DNA of 64,000 nt from Paenibacillus sp. FSL W8-0186 (GTDB lineage: Bacteria > Bacillota > Bacilli > Paenibacillales > Paenibacillaceae): positions 4,085,001 through 4,149,000 of the forward strand of contig NZ_CP150207.1 of assembly GCF_037969765.1 (NCBI RefSeq). The letters are read 5' to 3'. The notes under the pieces are model-generated. The model saw only the letters and a list, made by a program, of their open reading frames with translations, was not told where the DNA came from and made no database searches. Positions within the stretch are counted from its first letter, which is position 1. Each line of letters begins with the position of its first letter. Position numbers and translations under genes: made by a program. Positions 60,727 through 64,000 of this stretch are shown piece by piece.

Positions 60727-62331
60727 TCAGGAATCCTGCTCCGAGGAAGCTGCGCTTTCCTGTACGACAGGCGGTTTGACTGACCCTGTCTGCAGCGGAG
60801 AAGGCGAGCTATGAGCCGCCCCTGCGGAGGCTGCAGCCGGAACCTGGGCAGAAGAAGCTGCCGGCAGGGCTTTGCCTTGGGTCAGGCCTTTAATCAAACG
60901 ATCCAGCTCGATGCCGGATACGCTTTTGAGCATTTCCGGCGCCGTAGCCATGAGCTCGGTCACGTAATTGCTCACCCGGGCAGCGCCTTCGCCTTTGCCG
61001 GTGTCCACAACGGTAAGCTTATCGATGGACGAGATTGGACCAGCGATTTTCTCCGCAAGCTCAGGCAGCATTTTCACCACGATATCCAGAATCGCGGCCT
61101 CGCCGAACTTCTGGAACGCTTCGGCCAGCTTCTCCTTCGCTTCGGCTTCAGCAAGCCCCCGCAGCCGGATAATCTCGGCGTCGGCCGTCCCCTTTGCCCT
61201 TTCAGCATCCGCGATCGCAAGACCTTCGAGGCGTTTCTGCTCAGCAGAAGCCTTAGCCTGGGTCTCGATGGAGTATTGCAGCGCGTCGGCCTCCCGCATC
61301 TTTCGGGCCTTCTCAGCTTCTGCTGCCTGCTCTACCGCATAACGGTCGGCGTCGGCTTTCTTCTTCACCTCGGCGTCATATTGCTTCTGCCGTACCATAA
61401 TTTCCTTATCCTGCAGGTCAATTTCGCGTTCTTTGCGCACGAGCTCAACCTTCATTTGCTCTTCCACCATCGTCTGCTTTGCACGCGCTTCCTGGATATG
61501 ATAAGCCTGGTCAGCTTCTGCTTTCGCCGTGTCTTGCTCCTTTTTAAAGGAAGCGACCTTCAGTTCCTTCTCCTTGGAGGCCTCGGCGATATTCGTATCG
61601 CGGAGCAGTTCGGCCTTCTGACCGGACTCCTCTGCGAGCGCCTTTTGAATTCGCGAGTCCCGTACCGCCTCGGCTTCAGCAATCTCGGCGTCCCGTTTTA
61701 CCGCGGCAATACGCGGCTTACCAAGCGCCTCTAGATAGCCGTGCTTATCACGTACATCTTTAATCGTGAAGGAGACAATCTGCAGCCCCATCTTCTTGAG
61801 ATCCCGGGCAGCGACGCCTTGAACCTCCTGGGCGAATTTGTCCCGGTTGCGGTATACTTCCTCTACGGTCATCGATCCGAGAATTGAGCGAAGATGCCCC
61901 TCGAGAACTTCTTGCGCTTCTCCTTTAAGCGATTCAATCGGCTTGCCCATAAACTGCTCCGCCGCTGTAGCCACGTCTTCTACCGAGCTGCCCACCTTGA
62001 TAATGGCAACCCCGTCAGCCGATACCGGCACGCCTTGCTCGGTATAGACCTCCGGAGTCATCACGTCCAGCTTATGCGACAGCAAGGACATGAACTCCGC
62101 CTTTTGAAATATGGGCCAAATGAAAGCCCCGCCGCCGCGGACGATTTTGATTTTGCGGCCCGTTTCATCATCAGAAATATTTTTGCTGCCTAGGAAGGAA
62201 CCCGTAACAATCATCGCCTCATCCGGACTTACCGTCTTATACCGAGCCCAAAACGCTAAGCCAAGCACAACAATGACCGCAATAATGATTAACGGAATTA
62301 ACAAAAAATCAGGCATCCCTTCAAATAACAT
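60727..62331 (-). CDS. Flotillin-like membrane scaffold protein (FloT/YuaG family)
   Basis: A 534-residue protein. An N-terminal membrane segment (FLLIPLIIIAVIVVLGLAFW) is followed by a PHB/SPFH domain (about 30-210, with SVEDVATAAEQFMGKPIESL) and a long Ala/Glu-rich coiled coil (about 210-430). The C-terminal tail is Ala/Ser/Pro-rich. Flotillins organise membrane microdomains and affect fluidity and signalling complexes. The ATG overlaps the stop of the NfeD gene (TGATG), as in B. subtilis yuaF-yuaG. Confidence 0.96.
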   Translation of the reverse strand: MLFEGMPDFLLIPLIIIAVIVVLGLAFWARYKTVSPDEAMIVTGSFLGSKNISDDETGRKIKIVRGGGAFIWPIFQKAEFMSLLSHKLDVMTPEVYTEQGVPVSADGVAIIKVGSSVEDVATAAEQFMGKPIESLKGEAQEVLEGHLRSILGSMTVEEVYRNRDKFAQEVQGVAARDLKKMGLQIVSFTIKDVRDKHGYLEALGKPRIAAVKRDAEIAEAEAVRDSRIQKALAEESGQKAELLRDTNIAEASKEKELKVASFKKEQDTAKAEADQAYHIQEARAKQTMVEEQMKVELVRKEREIDLQDKEIMVRQKQYDAEVKKKADADRYAVEQAAEAEKARKMREADALQYSIETQAKASAEQKRLEGLAIADAERAKGTADAEIIRLRGLAEAEAKEKLAEAFQKFGEAAILDIVVKMLPELAEKIAGPISSIDKLTVVDTGKGEGAARVSNYVTELMATAPEMLKSVSGIELDRLIKGLTQGKALPAASSAQVPAAASAGAAHSSPSPLQTGSVKPPVVQESAASSEQDS

Positions 62332-62873
62332 CACACCATCTCCCTTTCCTGTCCATTCTCATAAAGCCGCGATACCTGCACGACGCCGTCCTTGGAATCA
62401 ATAACGACGACGAGTGTGCCTGCCGGAATTTCCGTATTGTCCCAGCTTGATGCAATATGTAGCGTGTTGCCAGCCACAAAATTGACCATGATCTCCCCGA
62501 ACCCCGCCTTTGGGATTGGCACGGTCACTTCACCCAGCTTGCCCGGAAGCTCGGCTGCAGAGAAGCCTGTCGAGTTCTCGCTGTTCTCCATCGGCTTAAC
62601 GTAAGCAAAATAAATGATCACCGACATCAACAACGCGATTAGAATCGAAAATACAATGACGGCCACAGTACTAAGACTGGTGTAGCGAACGAGCAATACG
62701 CCGGCACCCCCGAACGTAGTCACCGCGGAAGCCAGAATAATCGGCTTTAGAAAATCGACGTTTAAAATGTCGAATACCCCGTCCAGCCAGCTGCCGACGA
62801 TATCCCCCACGATGACGCTGAGCAAAGCGAATACGGCTCCGCCGAGCAGACAGCTCCAGAACATGGCCTCCAT
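62331..62873 (-). CDS. NfeD-like membrane protein (YuaF family)
   Basis: A 180-residue protein with an N-terminal membrane segment (FWSCLLGGAVFALLSVIVGD), two further segments (FLKPIILASAVTTFGGAGVLL; TVAVIVFSILIALLMSVIIY) and a C-terminal OB-fold NfeD domain (LGEVTVPIPKAGFGEIMVNF, PAGTLVVVIDSKDGVVQVS). NfeD proteins partner flotillins. The ATG at 62873 follows AAAGGAGGGG; upstream frame lacks a site. A sigma-W-like promoter precedes it. Confidence 0.94.
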   Translation of the reverse strand: MEAMFWSCLLGGAVFALLSVIVGDIVGSWLDGVFDILNVDFLKPIILASAVTTFGGAGVLLVRYTSLSTVAVIVFSILIALLMSVIIYFAYVKPMENSENSTGFSAAELPGKLGEVTVPIPKAGFGEIMVNFVAGNTLHIASSWDNTEIPAGTLVVVIDSKDGVVQVSRLYENGQEREMV

Positions 62874-62912
62874 CTGCAGCCCCTCCTTTCTGGATGTGTA
62901 TATATTTAGTAA

Positions 62913-62938
62913 TACGTTACAGGAAGTGGTTTCGTTTC
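62913..62938 (-). promoter_or_regulatory. Sigma-W-like (ECF) promoter of the NfeD-flotillin operon
   Basis: Minus strand GAAAC, 17-bp spacer, CGTA. It matches the sigma-W consensus TGAAAC-N16/17-CGTA with the first base changed. In B. subtilis the matching yuaF-yuaG-yuaI operon is in the sigma-W regulon. It ends 40 bp before the start codon. Confidence 0.6.
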
Positions 62939-62983
62939 GCTCATTTAGCAGGATTAGCAGGAATCGCGGTGAACCGCAAAAGC

Positions 62984-63018
62984 CGAGCAAGGTACCCGCG
63001 GGTCCCTGCTCGGCTTAT
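62984..63018 (-). terminator. Terminator after the alcohol dehydrogenase gene
   Basis: Minus strand CCGAGCAGGGACCCG and CGGGTACCTTGCTCGG form a strong stem followed by CTTTTG. Confidence 0.7.
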
Positions 63019-63091
63019 ATATCTCGGATTTTGGCCGCCCTGATGTTGTGCAGCGGCCAGTACACGATAGTACACTTACTTGACCGCTGCG

Positions 63092-64000
63092 TTATAGGGA
63101 ACGGCGGTAAATGGCCAGAACGTCCTCTTTCTGCAGCTTCGCAAAATTGCCGAACGGTCCGAACCGCATCGCTTTGTCGGCCATCAGCTCCAGCTTGCTG
63201 CCATCGATATCGTAGTCAGCAAGCCTGCTTGGCGCGCCGATCGAGTTCCAGAACGCGCGCAGGGCGGCGATTCCTTCCTCGGCCACCTGCTGGTCACTTT
63301 TGCCGATTGGATCGATCCCGAACACCTTCTCCGCGAGACGCTTGAAGCGGGCTACGTCATGAGGCAGATTATGACTCATCCAGTTCGGGAACAGAATCGC
63401 CAGGCCGCCTCCATGCGGAATATCATATACGGCGGATACGGCATGCTCGATGTTATGCGTTGCCCAGTCGCCGGAAAGCCCCATATTCAGCACTCCGTTC
63501 AGAGCCATCGTGCCGCAGAGGAGAATCGTCTCCCGATGGTCGAAGCTCTCTAAATCCTCGATCAGCTTAGGTGCCGTCTCAATTACGGTACGAAGCAGCG
63601 CCTCGCAGAATTCGTCCTGCAGCAAGGTGTTGGTTTCCTTGTGAAAATAATGCTCGAACACATGCGACATAATGTCAACAATGCCGTACACCGTCTGGTC
63701 CTTCGGCAAAGTAAAGGTGTTCTCCGGATCCAGGATCGAGAAAACAGGATACACGAGCGGGCTGCCCCAGCCCAGCTTCTCCTCGGTCGCTTCGTTGGAT
63801 ATGACCGAATTACCGTTCATTTCCGAGCCGGTAGCGGCCATCGTCAGCACGGTTCCTAGCGGAAGCGCAGCCTTCGGAACCGCCTTGTGCTCGGCAAAAT
63901 CCCACATATCCCCGTCGTATTTGGCTCCTGCCGCAATCGCTTTGGCGCAGTCCAGCACACTGCCTCCGCCTACTGCTAGAACCAGTTCGATCTCCTTAGT
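63092..64000 (-). CDS. Iron-containing alcohol dehydrogenase, butanol dehydrogenase-like (N-terminus beyond window)
   Basis: Open to the window edge, 302 codons visible. The frame enters with [20 protein letters not shown], the NAD-binding GGGS motif. Metal-binding residues of the family follow: D-x3-H in [15 protein letters not shown] and the later His in [20 protein letters not shown]. The whole resembles YugJ/BdhA-type NADPH-dependent alcohol dehydrogenases of about 387 residues, so roughly 85 residues lie outside. It reduces aldehydes to alcohols or the reverse. Confidence 0.93.
   Translation of the reverse strand, partial: TKEIELVLAVGGGSVLDCAKAIAAGAKYDGDMWDFAEHKAVPKAALPLGTVLTMAATGSEMNGNSVISNEATEEKLGWGSPLVYPVFSILDPENTFTLPKDQTVYGIVDIMSHVFEHYFHKETNTLLQDEFCEALLRTVIETAPKLIEDLESFDHRETILLCGTMALNGVLNMGLSGDWATHNIEHAVSAVYDIPHGGGLAILFPNWMSHNLPHDVARFKRLAEKVFGIDPIGKSDQQVAEEGIAALRAFWNSIGAPSRLADYDIDGSKLELMADKAMRFGPFGNFAKLQKEDVLAIYRRSL

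Overview
The window reads as chromosome of a spore-forming, saprophytic Bacillota, most likely a Paenibacillus. Pointers are strong GGAGG ribosome binding sites, paired YesM/YesN two-component systems beside LplB/YtcP-type sugar ABC transporters, a GlcT-controlled ptsGHI locus, a CcpN/PSRP pair, and a giant WIAG-tail-like repeat protein. No rRNA, tRNA, prophage, IS element or CRISPR array was recognised.

Layout. 1-4.8 kb: sugar-binding lipoprotein (cut by the window edge), divergent from a YesN/YesM system. 5.0-5.4 kb: dispersed repeat. 5.6-13.7 kb: secreted GH43 arabinanase, then galK, GH35 and GH42 beta-galactosidases with a divergent AraC regulator. 13.8-20.9 kb: sensor kinase, response regulator, two permeases and a binding lipoprotein. 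21.2-24.9 kb: small unknown gene, sugar nucleotidyltransferase, GT4 glycosyltransferase and a six-hairpin-like protein in one operon. 25.1-30.1 kb: ECF sigma/anti-sigma pair divergent from a NEW3-domain protein and ABC-2 exporter. 30.3-30.7 kb: second copy of the dispersed repeat. 30.8-32.9 kb: lone radical SAM protein and secreted pectate lyase. 33.1-35.8 kb: GlpX, PSRP and CcpN (gluconeogenesis control), with a MITE-like element. 36.1-37.8 kb: orphan type II thioesterase and an AraC regulator. 38-41 kb: Gfo/Idh, ThuA, Gfo/Idh operon. 41.1-44.1 kb: KDPG aldolase, KDG kinase and a LacI regulator. 44.5-51.9 kb: a 2459-residue repeat protein. 52-55.1 kb: lipoprotein, DsbB/DsbA pair, ribosomal protein L25. 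55.3-60.6 kb: glcT-ptsG-ptsH-ptsI with antiterminator leader. 60.7-62.9 kb: flotillin and NfeD behind a sigma-W-like promoter. The right edge cuts an iron-dependent alcohol dehydrogenase.

Together the genes describe a plant-polymer scavenger. Secreted arabinanase and pectate lyase cut pectin side chains and backbone. ABC transporters under two-component control import the fragments. Intracellular beta-galactosidases with galactokinase, and KDG kinase with KDPG aldolase, feed them to central metabolism. CcpA-type cre sites lie before three of the secreted or uptake genes, and the glucose PTS lies in the same window.

The most unusual object is the repeat protein at 44510-51889. It holds about 225 in-register decapeptides, and about two thirds of it is organised in 330-bp (11 x 10 residue) super-modules whose anchors fall at exactly 330-bp steps fifteen times. 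Other points of note are a two-copy dispersed intergenic repeat, a MITE-like element with terminal inverted repeats, and a ccpN gene that seems to start at ATT or ATC.
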